Positions 25,190 to 33,605 of a DNA stretch of 64,000 bases are shown in pieces. Source of the stretch: Caminicella sporogenes DSM 14501 (GTDB lineage: Bacteria > Bacillota > Clostridia > Peptostreptococcales > Caminicellaceae); assembly GCF_900142285.1 (NCBI RefSeq), contig NZ_FRAJ01000008.1, positions 62,001-126,000 of the forward strand, in the 5' to 3' direction. The notes under the pieces were generated by a model. The model saw only the letters and a list, made by a program, of their open reading frames with translations. It was not told the origin of the DNA and did not search any database. Positions within the stretch are counted from its first letter, which is position 1; every line of letters starts with the position of its first letter. The position numbers were made by a program, and so were the translations under genes.

Positions 25190-27061
25190 TTATTCATTTA
25201 TTGGCTTTTTTAATAAGGCAAGCATTAAAGCTGTTACTATTGAACCTATTAAAATAGCTAAAACGTATAAAATTGGACTTCCTTTAACTATTGGAATAAC
25301 AAATATACCACCATGAGGAGCTGGAAGACCGATATTGAAAATCATTGAAAGTGCTCCAGCAATAGCTGAACCTGTAATTATAGAAGGTATCACTCTGCTA
25401 GGGTCAGCTGCTGCAAATGGTATAGCACCTTCAGTTATAAATGACGCCCCCATTATGTAACAAGTTTTTCCTGCTTCTCTTTCACTTTTTGTAAATCTAT
25501 TTTTAAATATTGTCGTAGCTATAGCTATACCAAGTGGCGGAACCATACCACCTGCCATAACTGCAGCATGTGGAGAAAAGTTTCCTGCTTCTATCATAGC
25601 TATACCAAATGTAAATGCAGCTTTATTTATTGGTCCACCCATATCAACAGCCATCATTCCACCTAAAATTAATCCCAACAGAATTTTATTTGCTGTACCC
25701 ATAGAATTAAGCCAGTTCTGCATAGCTAAATTTAAAGATTTAACAGGATTTACTATAACAAGCAGCATTATAGCACCAGTTAAAAATATACCAAACAGTG
25801 GATATAAAAGTACAGGCTTTAATCCTTCAAAACTTGAAGGCAGTTTAGCAAACGTTTTTTTCAAGAATAAAACAATATAACCACCTAAAAATCCTGCAAT
25901 AAGTCCTCCTAAAAATCCTGCTCCATTGTTAGCTGCTATAAATCCTCCAACCATAGCTGGTGCAAAACCCGGTCTATCAGCTATACTCATACCAATAAAT
26001 CCAGCTAGTATAGGTATCATAAGCGAAAATGCACTTCCACCGCCAATATCCATTAACAGCTTTGCAAATGGATGAAAAGATGGGTCATTTGGGTCAAATG
26101 CCTTAATTCCAAACATAAAAGATAAGGCTATGAGTATACCTCCACCTACTACAAAAGGAAGCATGTTTGAAACTCCATTCATTAAATGTTTATAAAAGCC
26201 TGTTTTTTCTTTTTTCTGAATTTTAAACCCCCCACTATCTTTATCATCATGATGATATACTGGAACCTCTCCACTTAATGCTTTTTCTATAAGTCCACCG
26301 GGATTCCTTATACCTTGAGTAACTGAAGTCTTAATAACTCTTTTTCCTTCAAATCTAGCCATTTCAACTTTTGTATCAGCAGCTACTATAATAGCCTTAG
26401 CTCTTTTTATATCTTCATCTGTCAATCTATTTTTTACCCCAGTTGAACCATTCGTTTCTACTTTTATATTTACACCCATTTCTTTAGCTTTATTTTTTAA
26501 TGAATCTGCAGCCATATAAGTATGTGCTATACCCGTTGGACAAGCTGTTACTGCTAAAATAATTTCATCTTTATTATTATTAACAGATTTTTCTTTTTTC
26601 ATTTTCTTCTTTTCTTCCTCATTTATTATTTCTAACAATTCATTTTCAGTTTTTATATTCATAATCTTATTTCTAAAATCTTCATTCATAAGCATTGCAG
26701 ACAGCCTCGATAACGTTTCTAAATGCTCATCATTTCCATTTTCTTTACCTGCTATCATAAAAAATAAATGAGCAGGCTTACCATCAAGCGAATCATAATC
26801 GATACCAGCTTTAGAATATCCAAAAGCTATTGCTGGAATCTTCACTGCATTTGTTTTAGCATGAGGAATAGCAATCCCATCTCCTACACCTGTTGAAAAT
26901 TGCTCTTCCCTTTTCAATATAGCTTTTTTAAATTCTTCTTTGTTATTCAATTTACCGGCTTTTTCTAATTTGTCAATTAACTCATCAATTACTTCATTTT
27001 TTGTAGCAGCCTTTAAATTGAGAATAATGGTATCTTTCCTTAAAAGCTCAGTTATTCTCAT
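25190..27061 (-). CDS. fruA: PTS fructose transporter subunit IIABC (FruA)
   Basis: A 623-residue fused fructose PTS permease. Domain order: EIIA (about 1-145, phosphorylated His in IAIPHAKT), EIIB (about 170-265, phosphorylated Cys in VTACPTGIAHTYMAAD), and a membrane EIIC (about 285-620, with GGGILIALSFMFG and DMGGPINKAAFTFG). It imports fructose as fructose-1-phosphate. It follows fruK by 16 bases in the classic fruRKA order. Confidence 0.96.
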   Translation of the reverse strand: MRITELLRKDTIILNLKAATKNEVIDELIDKLEKAGKLNNKEEFKKAILKREEQFSTGVGDGIAIPHAKTNAVKIPAIAFGYSKAGIDYDSLDGKPAHLFFMIAGKENGNDEHLETLSRLSAMLMNEDFRNKIMNIKTENELLEIINEEEKKKMKKEKSVNNNKDEIILAVTACPTGIAHTYMAADSLKNKAKEMGVNIKVETNGSTGVKNRLTDEDIKRAKAIIVAADTKVEMARFEGKRVIKTSVTQGIRNPGGLIEKALSGEVPVYHHDDKDSGGFKIQKKEKTGFYKHLMNGVSNMLPFVVGGGILIALSFMFGIKAFDPNDPSFHPFAKLLMDIGGGSAFSLMIPILAGFIGMSIADRPGFAPAMVGGFIAANNGAGFLGGLIAGFLGGYIVLFLKKTFAKLPSSFEGLKPVLLYPLFGIFLTGAIMLLVIVNPVKSLNLAMQNWLNSMGTANKILLGLILGGMMAVDMGGPINKAAFTFGIAMIEAGNFSPHAAVMAGGMVPPLGIAIATTIFKNRFTKSEREAGKTCYIMGASFITEGAIPFAAADPSRVIPSIITGSAIAGALSMIFNIGLPAPHGGIFVIPIVKGSPILYVLAILIGSIVTALMLALLKKPINE

Positions 27062-27076
27062 AGTTTGTCCTCCCTT

Positions 27077-27991
27077 TTAAATCAATTTTTTTATAAAAAC
27101 TTGATCCAGTAAGCTTATTGCATCTTCTCTTTTACATAGATCAAGTGAAAAAGCTGTAGCACTCCCAGTAGCTACTCCCCATTTAAAAGCTTCTAATAAA
27201 TCACCCATCTGCAAATAACTTGCTAAAAATCCTGCAATAAGCGAATCTCCTGCTCCAACTGAATTTATTACTGTCCCTTTTGGTGAAGATGCATAATATA
27301 CACCTTTATCATTTATAAGATATGCTCCTTCTTCAGCCATTGAAATAATTAAATTCTGAACTCCCATTTTAATTAGTTTTTCACCATATTCTATTATTTC
27401 TTCCTTAGTTTCTATCTTTTTGTTAAAAATTTCACTAAATTCTTGTCTGTTTGGCTTTACTAAGAAGGGTTTCTTCTTTAAACTTTCTATAAGTACATCT
27501 CCTGTTGTATCAACTATCACTTTTACATTATTTTTCAAGCATCTTTCTTGAATTCGAGAATAAACATCTCGTGGAAGAGTTTTCTGAACATTCCCTGCAA
27601 GAACGAGAAAATCATTAGCTGTCAAACCTTCAATTTTTTTATACAATTCTTTTAAATTTTCTTCTGTAATACAAGGTCCTTCACCATTTATTTCTGTTTC
27701 TTCATTTGACTTGAGCTTTACGTTTATTCTAGTATCTCCATTAACCATTATAAAATCAGTATCAATACCTTCTTTTTGTAAAAAATCTTTCACATATTTC
27801 CCTGTAAAACCACCTATAAAACCTAACGCTTTATTTTTTACACCAAAATTATTAAGCACTCTTGAAATATTAATTCCTTTACCGCCAGGATATTTATAAT
27901 TAGTTTTAACTCTATTAACCATTCCAACTTTGAAATCTTCAACTTCAACAATATAATCTATGGAAGGATTAAAAGTTATTGTATATATCAT
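27077..27991 (-). CDS. fruK: 1-phosphofructokinase FruK
   Basis: A 304-residue PfkB-family kinase. It starts MIYTITFNPSIDYIV (FruK/LacC-type N-terminus) and has the YPGGKGINISRVL signature and the C-terminal SVGAGDSLIAGF motif with catalytic Asp. It converts fructose-1-phosphate made by FruA to fructose-1,6-bisphosphate. Its ATG overlaps the fruR stop (TAATG). Confidence 0.95.
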   Translation of the reverse strand: MIYTITFNPSIDYIVEVEDFKVGMVNRVKTNYKYPGGKGINISRVLNNFGVKNKALGFIGGFTGKYVKDFLQKEGIDTDFIMVNGDTRINVKLKSNEETEINGEGPCITEENLKELYKKIEGLTANDFLVLAGNVQKTLPRDVYSRIQERCLKNNVKVIVDTTGDVLIESLKKKPFLVKPNRQEFSEIFNKKIETKEEIIEYGEKLIKMGVQNLIISMAEEGAYLINDKGVYYASSPKGTVINSVGAGDSLIAGFLASYLQMGDLLEAFKWGVATGSATAFSLDLCKREDAISLLDQVFIKKLI

Positions 27992-28740
27992 TATTCAGTC
28001 ACAACCTTTACTTTAGTTTTATCCATATATCTTTCAAGGTCTTCTGGCTCTTCATTTGTTATTATTTCAGCTTTCCTTAAATCAGCAACCTTTACAAAAG
28101 CAACTTCTCCAAATTTACTTTCATCTGCCAGCACAAAAACTTCTCTCGAAAGATTTATGGCAGTTTCCTTAAGTATAGCTTCTTCTGAATCAGGAGTTGT
28201 AAAACCATACTCTGGATGTATGCCATTTATTCCTATAAAGCATTTATCAAACCTAAATTTCTCTAAATTTTTGAGTGCATCACTTCCTATAACCGCTTTA
28301 GTTCTTGCTTTAATCTTTCCCCCGAGAATATAAGCACTAATATTTCTTTCTATAAGCTCATCTATGTGTTTTAATCCATTCGTTACAACAACAATATCTT
28401 TTTTATCTATATATTTAATTACTTCATAAGTAGTTGTTCCTGCATCCAAATATATACAATCGCCTTCATCTATAAGTGATGCTGCATATTTTGCTATAAC
28501 TGATTTTTTATCTATATTTTGAATTTGTTTTTCACTATAACTCGGTTCATTAAATCTACCTTTTAAAAGAGTTGCTCCTCCATGAATCCTCTTTAATTGA
28601 TTTATACTTTCTAAATAAGTAAGGTCACGTCTTATAGTAGATTCTGAAGTGTTTGTAAGCTTTACAAGTTCATGTATTTTAACTATCCCCTTCTTCTTTA
28701 AAGTTTCTAATATTATTTGATACCTTTCTTCTGTTAGCAA
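27991..28740 (-). CDS. fruR: DeoR-family transcriptional regulator of the fructose operon (FruR)
   Basis: A DeoR-family repressor of about 249 residues: N-terminal helix-turn-helix (TEERYQIILETLKKKG through SESTIRRDLTYLE) and a sugar-phosphate-binding domain with YLDAGTTTYEVIKY and the FADESKFG-like VLADESKFG motif. An ATG at 28788 is excluded because it lies upstream of the -10 box. The TTG at 28740 is seven bases after GAGGTG and gives the usual start MLTEERYQ, so I chose it (ATG 28746 is too close to the Shine-Dalgarno). It is the first gene of fruRKA. Confidence 0.9.
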   Translation of the reverse strand: MLTEERYQIILETLKKKGIVKIHELVKLTNTSESTIRRDLTYLESINQLKRIHGGATLLKGRFNEPSYSEKQIQNIDKKSVIAKYAASLIDEGDCIYLDAGTTTYEVIKYIDKKDIVVVTNGLKHIDELIERNISAYILGGKIKARTKAVIGSDALKNLEKFRFDKCFIGINGIHPEYGFTTPDSEEAILKETAINLSREVFVLADESKFGEVAFVKVADLRKAEIITNEEPEDLERYMDKTKVKVVTE

Positions 28741-28770
28741 GTCCATCACCTCTTTTCTTCTTACATAATC

Positions 28771-28799
28771 ATTATAAATCAAAATCATTCAAAAATCAA
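28771..28799 (-). promoter_or_regulatory. Promoter of the fructose operon
   Basis: Minus-strand TTGATT (28799-28794) and perfect TATAAT (28776-28771), spacer 17 bases. Confidence 0.65.
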
Positions 28800-28852
28800 T
28801 CATTTTCGTTCAATATATTTTATTTTCTTTTAACAAAAATCATTTTCAACTA
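28780..28852. promoter_or_regulatory. Repeated AATCATTTT motifs, candidate FruR operators
   Basis: AAAATCATT or AATCATTTT occurs at about 28781, 28796 and 28838, in or just upstream of the fru promoter, with TTGAA-type flanks. DeoR-type repressors often bind such spaced repeats. Assignment to FruR is by position only. Confidence 0.45.
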
Positions 28853-28941
28853 AATTCACTCATATTATTTATAATTTCAAAAAATAATAATAAAGTAAAA
28901 AATAAAAATATACATAATTTACAAAAAAATCAAAATTATTG

Positions 28942-28970
28942 TTGAGTTTTTAAAAAATACATGATAAAAT
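28942..28970 (+). promoter_or_regulatory. Promoter of pepF
   Basis: TTGAGT (28942-28947) and TAAAAT (28965-28970) with a 17-base spacer, about 35 bases before the ribosome binding site. Confidence 0.5.
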
Positions 28971-29011
28971 TTTTTTTAAATAAAAAAATTAATTTTTAGG
29001 GAGGGGTTCTT

Positions 29012-30889
29012 TTGAAACTTACAAAACAAATTATTTCAATTTTCTTAGCAATTTTAATTGCTGCATTTCCACTTTTATCTTTTGCCCAGGAAGTTCACTA
29101 CACTAATAGGAGTGATATTCCGAAGCAATACACTTGGTCTATAGAAGATATTTATAATTCAGACACAGATTGGGAAAGTGATTTTAAAAAACTAGAAAAT
29201 AGTTTGTCAAAAGTAGAAAACTATAAAGGTAATCTAAAAAGTGAAGAAAGCATTTTAGAAATACTAAAATTAAAAGATGAAATTTTTAGACTTAATGATA
29301 AAATATATGTTTATGCAAGTCTTAAAAGAGATGAAGATATCTCTAATCCAAAATATTCAGCTATGGCTGATAGAGCTGAAGGACTTAACACTAAAACAAT
29401 AGCTGCATTTTCTTTTGTTGAGCCAGAATTATTGTCTTTACCTGAAGAAACATTGAAAAGTTACATCAATAATCCAAAATTTAAAGATTATGACTTTTAT
29501 TTAAAAAACCTTTTGAGAACTAAAAAACATTCTCTATCTTCAGAAGGTGAAAGAATACTTGCTTTAGCTTCTGATATAGCATCTGTTCCAGAAAATATAG
29601 CTTCTACATACAGAAATGTAGACAGAAAAACAGAAGATATTATTTTAGATAATGGAAAAAAAGTAAAAGTTACTCCTGCTATGTATTCAAAATTGTTAGA
29701 TAATCCAAATAGGGAAATAAGAAAAAAAGCATTTGAATCTGAATTTAAAAGCTTTGAAAAAAATATTCATACTTTAGCTGCCACTTTGGCAGGAGAAGTT
29801 AAAACTAATATTTTCTTTGCAAAAGCTAGAAATTATAATTCTGCACTTGAAGCATCATTAGATTCTGATAATATAAAACCTGAAGTTTATAATAATATAA
29901 TTAAAGCTGTTAATAATAATTTAGAACCACTGCATAAATATGTATCTTTTAGAAAAAAAGTTCTAGGAATAAAAGATAAAGTTAGATATTACGATATGTA
30001 TGTTCCTTTAGTTAAACAAGTGAAAAATGAATACATAAGTTATGAAAAAGCTCAAGAAATGGTAAAACAAGCATTAGGAGCATTAGGAGAAAATTATATA
30101 AAAGATCTTGATAAAGCATTTAAAGAAAGATGGGTAGATGTATATGAAAATGATAATAAAAGATCAGGAGCTTATTCTTGGGGCAGCTACGATACACACC
30201 CTTACGTTTTGTTAAATTATAATGGAACTCTTGATTCTGTATCTACTTTAGCTCATGAACTTGGTCATGCTCTGAACTCATATTATTCAAACAGAACTCA
30301 ACCATACTCAAAAGCACAATATCCTATATTTACAGCAGAAGTAGCATCTACTACTAATGAAGCATTAATGATTGATTATTTAATCAAAAATGCCAAAACA
30401 AAAGAAGAAAAAATGTATTTAATTAACTCTTATTTAGAACAAATAAGAGGTTCTATATACACTCAAATTATGTATGCAGAATTTGAAAAAGCTATTCATG
30501 AAGCAGCAGAAAAAGGAATTGCTTTAAATAGTAAATTTTTAAATGAAACATGGGGAAATCTAATGAAAAAATATTACGGAAATGATTTTGAAGTTGATGA
30601 ATTAGCTAAAATATGGTGGTCTAGAATTCCTCATTTTTACTATAATTTTTATGTATATAAATATGCAACAGGACTTTCATCAGGTATAATTTTATCAGAA
30701 AAAATGTCAAATAATGAAAAAGGAGCAAGAGAAGCATATCTTGAATTTTTAAGTGCTGGCGGAAATGATTATCCAATTGAACTACTTAAAAAAGCAGGTG
30801 TTGATTTATCCACAACTGAACCTATTGAAAAAGCACTTCAAAAATTTGACAGCTTATTAAGTGAACTTGAAAAACTTATGAACGAATAA
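29012..30889 (+). CDS. pepF: Oligoendopeptidase F (M3 family), with signal peptide
   Basis: A 625-residue zinc metallopeptidase of the M3B family. The zinc site HELGH lies at about residues 415-419 (TLAHELGHALNS), with the third ligand Glu in the downstream TAEVASTTNEA segment. The N-terminal M3_N region follows a hydrophobic signal (residues 5-25, FPLLSFAQE), which is unusual because PepF is normally cytosolic; this copy is predicted to be exported. The start is a TTG behind GGGAGGGG, with no better ATG. It cleaves short peptides. It is a single-gene unit, on the opposite strand to its neighbours. Confidence 0.93.
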   Translation: MKLTKQIISIFLAILIAAFPLLSFAQEVHYTNRSDIPKQYTWSIEDIYNSDTDWESDFKKLENSLSKVENYKGNLKSEESILEILKLKDEIFRLNDKIYVYASLKRDEDISNPKYSAMADRAEGLNTKTIAAFSFVEPELLSLPEETLKSYINNPKFKDYDFYLKNLLRTKKHSLSSEGERILALASDIASVPENIASTYRNVDRKTEDIILDNGKKVKVTPAMYSKLLDNPNREIRKKAFESEFKSFEKNIHTLAATLAGEVKTNIFFAKARNYNSALEASLDSDNIKPEVYNNIIKAVNNNLEPLHKYVSFRKKVLGIKDKVRYYDMYVPLVKQVKNEYISYEKAQEMVKQALGALGENYIKDLDKAFKERWVDVYENDNKRSGAYSWGSYDTHPYVLLNYNGTLDSVSTLAHELGHALNSYYSNRTQPYSKAQYPIFTAEVASTTNEALMIDYLIKNAKTKEEKMYLINSYLEQIRGSIYTQIMYAEFEKAIHEAAEKGIALNSKFLNETWGNLMKKYYGNDFEVDELAKIWWSRIPHFYYNFYVYKYATGLSSGIILSEKMSNNEKGAREAYLEFLSAGGNDYPIELLKKAGVDLSTTEPIEKALQKFDSLLSELEKLMNE

Positions 30890-30898
30890 AAATAAAAA

Positions 30899-30960
30899 AA
30901 TAATCAGACATCTCAAACTTTAATCAAACTAATTAATAAGGGATGTCTGATTATTCTTTT
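30899..30960. terminator. Bidirectional terminator between pepF and the DUF134 gene
   Basis: AATAATCAGACATC and its complement enclose a 29-base loop. A T-run follows on the plus strand and a longer one on the minus strand, serving both convergent genes. Confidence 0.75.
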
Positions 30961-30964
30961 TATT

Positions 30965-31333
30965 TTAAAAAGCATTATTCCCTCTATGTCTATGTCGTCT
31001 TCTAAAACATGGAGTACATTTGCCTTTTTTGACATCATCACAACACAATATATAATCTCCACCTTCTATCTTTAATACTTTTCCATTTACTAAACTATCG
31101 GCAATTTTTTTCTTTGCATCACTATACATTCTCTGAACAGTAGAACGAGCTACTTCCATTCTTTCTGCACATCGTTCTTGATCAAGTCCTTCTAAGTCCA
31201 TAAGCCGTATGACTTCATATTCTTCTACAGTCATAGTTATTATATCCTCACTATTTACCATTTCTTTTACAGGTCCAAACATTGTAAAATCTGGAAGTCC
31301 ACAAACTCTCCTTCTCTTTCTAGGTCTAGGCAC
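30965..31333 (-). CDS. DUF134 (UPF0251) family DNA-binding protein
   Basis: A 122-residue DUF134 protein. It starts [21 protein letters not shown], the family signature, followed by an HTH region with [32 protein letters not shown], similar to sigma-70 region 4, and a Cys-rich tail ([13 protein letters not shown], two CxxC-like clusters plus His), suggesting bound metal. These proteins are thought to be regulators and usually sit beside DUF5320 and NifX/NifB-type or Mrp genes. Here the DUF5320 gene is upstream and probably co-regulated, although a hairpin lies between. Confidence 0.88.
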   Translation of the reverse strand: MPRPRKRRRVCGLPDFTMFGPVKEMVNSEDIITMTVEEYEVIRLMDLEGLDQERCAERMEVARSTVQRMYSDAKKKIADSLVNGKVLKIEGGDYILCCDDVKKGKCTPCFRRRHRHRGNNAF

Positions 31334-31428
31334 TTATCATCACTCTTTCTATATAGTATTATATATATCTTATATTACCAAATTTGTATTATAAGTTCAT
31401 CATTAACATTAAATTTTTTATAAAAATT

Positions 31429-31466
31429 AATGAAGCAAGTTATCTTTTTAAATAACCTGCTTCATT
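31429..31466 (-). terminator. Terminator after the DUF5320 gene
   Basis: AATGAAGCA-GTTAT arms of 15 bases (one mismatch) followed on the minus strand by AATTTTTATAAAAAATTT. It separates the DUF5320 gene from the DUF134 gene. Confidence 0.7.
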
Positions 31467-31484
31467 AGTTTAAACTTAAACTAT

Positions 31485-31835
31485 TTACTCTACTTTATCA
31501 TCTTTATTATCATTTTTCTTAAAATTTTGTAATAGTTCTTTTACTCTTTTTAATTCGTTCTCTAATACATTTTCTTGAGCTTTTAAAAATTTTTCTTCAT
31601 CATAAACTATATTACTTCCATCTTCATAATATCCACTACGTGCCCATCTTGGCAAACCAGTAAGTTTATACATAAATCTATTTCCTCTTCTGAATCCAAA
31701 TCCTCCACATCTTCTTCCAAAAAATCCTCTTCCAAATATTCTTCTCTGTCCAGTATATTCACCTGAGCAACGTCCAGCACCTCGTCCAGTCATTGGTCCT
31801 AATCCTAAAGGACCAGTTCCATCAAGTCTTGGCAT
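31485..31835 (-). CDS. DUF5320 domain-containing protein
   Basis: A 116-residue small protein with the DUF5320 signature MPRLDGTGPLGLGPMTGRGAGRC, a Gly/Arg/Phe-rich middle, and a C-terminal coiled coil (about 75-110). These proteins commonly lie next to DUF134 regulators and iron-molybdenum-cofactor-type genes in anaerobes; the function is unknown. The ATG at 31835 follows GGAGG. Confidence 0.88.
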   Translation of the reverse strand: MPRLDGTGPLGLGPMTGRGAGRCSGEYTGQRRIFGRGFFGRRCGGFGFRRGNRFMYKLTGLPRWARSGYYEDGSNIVYDEEKFLKAQENVLENELKRVKELLQNFKKNDNKDDKVE

Positions 31836-31975
31836 ATATACTCCTCCTTTTTATATAATTTTAAAAAATAACAAATATTTACTAAAAATTAATCAAACCA
31901 CAATTTATAAAAAATAAATATTGCTTTTAAAAATCTTTAATTATGGTTTTGGACATATGCTATTTATCTATTTAA

Positions 31976-32004
31976 AATATATCACTATTTTGGGTATATG
32001 TCAA
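31976..32004 (-). promoter_or_regulatory. Promoter of the DUF5320 gene
   Basis: Minus-strand perfect TTGACA (32004-31999) and TATATT (31981-31976), 17-base spacer. GACATATACC overlapping the -35 and GCATATGTCC about 40 bases downstream form an imperfect inverted repeat, a possible operator. Apart from this and the terminator at 32026, nothing else was seen in the gap 31836-32182. Confidence 0.6.
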
Positions 32005-32025
32005 TAACTTTTTTTGTTTTTTAAT

Positions 32026-32068
32026 ATAAAAAGTCAGGGTAAATTTTATTTTAAAAAGCTACCCTGAC
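32026..32068 (-). terminator. Terminator after the 4-hydroxybutyrate dehydrogenase gene
   Basis: GTCAGGGTA/TACCCTGAC stem with a long AT loop, followed on the minus strand by TTTTTATATT. It lies about 115 bases after the gene. Confidence 0.65.
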
Positions 32069-32182
32069 CTTTCTCTTCTACAATAATACTTTTCATATAT
32101 ATTTTTATCATTATCCTTAAACCATTTCCTAATTTAAGTTAACAAATTCTACTATCCCTTTTTAAAAATTATATTGTTTTAA

Positions 32183-33304
32183 TTAGTATAGTTTCCTATA
32201 TATATCTATCATATTTTCTCTTGAAAGCGAAACATAATTATTTATTAAAAGTCTCTGCTGCGATTTTATAACACTATCTGTAAAACTTTCTATCTCACTT
32301 TCTTTCATTCCATATTCCCTTAATGGTTTTCTTTCAAGTAATTTATCTAAAACTTCTGCTAAAGCTTCATAAACATTTTTACTTTCACCTATTTTAAGTA
32401 TTTTTCTAAGAATTGCATTTATATTTTTTATTTTTCCTTCTGGTTTTAACCTATTGTAAGTTTCAAACACTTCAGTAAACATAAGATAATTTGCCTCACC
32501 ATGAGGAATATGATATGTTCCACCTAATGGATACGACATGGCATGAACTGCACCTACTCCAGTATTTCCAAATGCTATTCCTGCATAATTGCTTCCTATT
32601 ACAAAATTTTCAATTATATTAATTCTATGTTCAGGACCTTTTTCAATAATTTCCATATAGCCTTCTAATATAAGCTCAATGGCCTTCACTGCAAACAATT
32701 CAGTAAAACATGTAGACTTTGGAGATACATATGACTCAAGTGCATGAATTAATGCATCTACTGAACTTGTTACAAAAAATTTATAAGGAAGTCCCTTAAC
32801 GATTTCAGGTATTAATACAGCATAATCTGCATAAAGTTCATCTGATGCAAGTCCCATTTTTGTTTTTTTACTTTTAATCTCTGATATTGTTATATTTGTA
32901 ACTTCACTTCCAGTTCCACAAGTTGTAGGTATTATTATCAATTCTTTTTCTTTAACTATTGGAATCTTTTTTTCAAATAATTCTAAAGCACTTTTTGCAT
33001 CTTTAACTACTAAAAGTTTTGCTATATCTATAATAGAGCCGCCACCAATAGCAATAACTCTATTATAATCATATTTTTTTGCATCATTTATAATTTTATC
33101 TATCATTTCATCTGAAGGTTCTCCTTTACCATACTTTTCCTGAAAAATAAAATTAGCCTTTGTATTTAACTCTTTCATAAAAGATTTATACAAAAATTCA
33201 TTAGTAAGAACTAAATCTTTCTCATTCAGATGAAATTCACACAAAAATTCCTCAAAAGTATTAAATTTATGTATAATTGGTTTTATTTCTAATGCCTTCA
33301 CCAT
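32183..33304 (-). CDS. Iron-containing alcohol dehydrogenase, 4-hydroxybutyrate dehydrogenase type
   Basis: A 373-residue group III alcohol dehydrogenase. NAD-binding GGGSIIDIAK (about residues 87-96) and the metal ligands in DALIHALESYVS and HAMSYPLGGTYHIPHGEA (His-rich Fe site) are intact. The TTCGTGSEVTNI segment and overall sequence pattern are like 4-hydroxybutyrate dehydrogenase of Clostridium kluyveri, which reduces succinic semialdehyde. Butanol or 1,3-propanediol dehydrogenases are alternatives. The start ATG 33304 has a GGGGGG ribosome binding site; the ATG at 33322 has none. Confidence 0.85.
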   Translation of the reverse strand: MVKALEIKPIIHKFNTFEEFLCEFHLNEKDLVLTNEFLYKSFMKELNTKANFIFQEKYGKGEPSDEMIDKIINDAKKYDYNRVIAIGGGSIIDIAKLLVVKDAKSALELFEKKIPIVKEKELIIIPTTCGTGSEVTNITISEIKSKKTKMGLASDELYADYAVLIPEIVKGLPYKFFVTSSVDALIHALESYVSPKSTCFTELFAVKAIELILEGYMEIIEKGPEHRINIIENFVIGSNYAGIAFGNTGVGAVHAMSYPLGGTYHIPHGEANYLMFTEVFETYNRLKPEGKIKNINAILRKILKIGESKNVYEALAEVLDKLLERKPLREYGMKESEIESFTDSVIKSQQRLLINNYVSLSRENMIDIYRKLY

Positions 33305-33490
33305 TATCCCCCCATTTTGCATGAATTTATAAAAGCTGAAAGGTCTTTTACTTATACATAATATATATATTGACTTTTATTTAAAATTACTTTTTAAACC
33401 TAAAAAACTAGTAAAAATAAACAGACATTATTATTAGAATTGTCTAAAATTTCTTAAATAATGTCATATCCATTATAGAACTTTCCTGTA

Positions 33491-33533
33491 ATTTGTCAAG
33501 GGTAAAGCTTCACTTGCTTTACCCTTGACAAAT
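33491..33533. terminator. Perfect 18-bp hairpin between two minus-strand genes
   Basis: ATTTGTCAAGGGTAAAGC and its exact complement with a 7-base loop, 73 bases after the YtrC-like gene stop. No T-run follows on the transcribed strand, so termination would be inefficient or depend on other factors. Apart from this hairpin nothing was seen in the gap 33305-33605. Confidence 0.55.
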
Positions 33534-33605
33534 CATTATCTTCACTCTATTTAATTTAATCATATAAACTTAAAATTAAATTTTAGTTTTTTAATTCAAA
33601 AAACT

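Noticed and set aside
28741-28788. Longer fruR start at ATG 28788
   Set aside because: The -10 element lies at 28771-28776, so this codon would be upstream of the transcript start; TTG 28740 is well placed behind GAGGTG.
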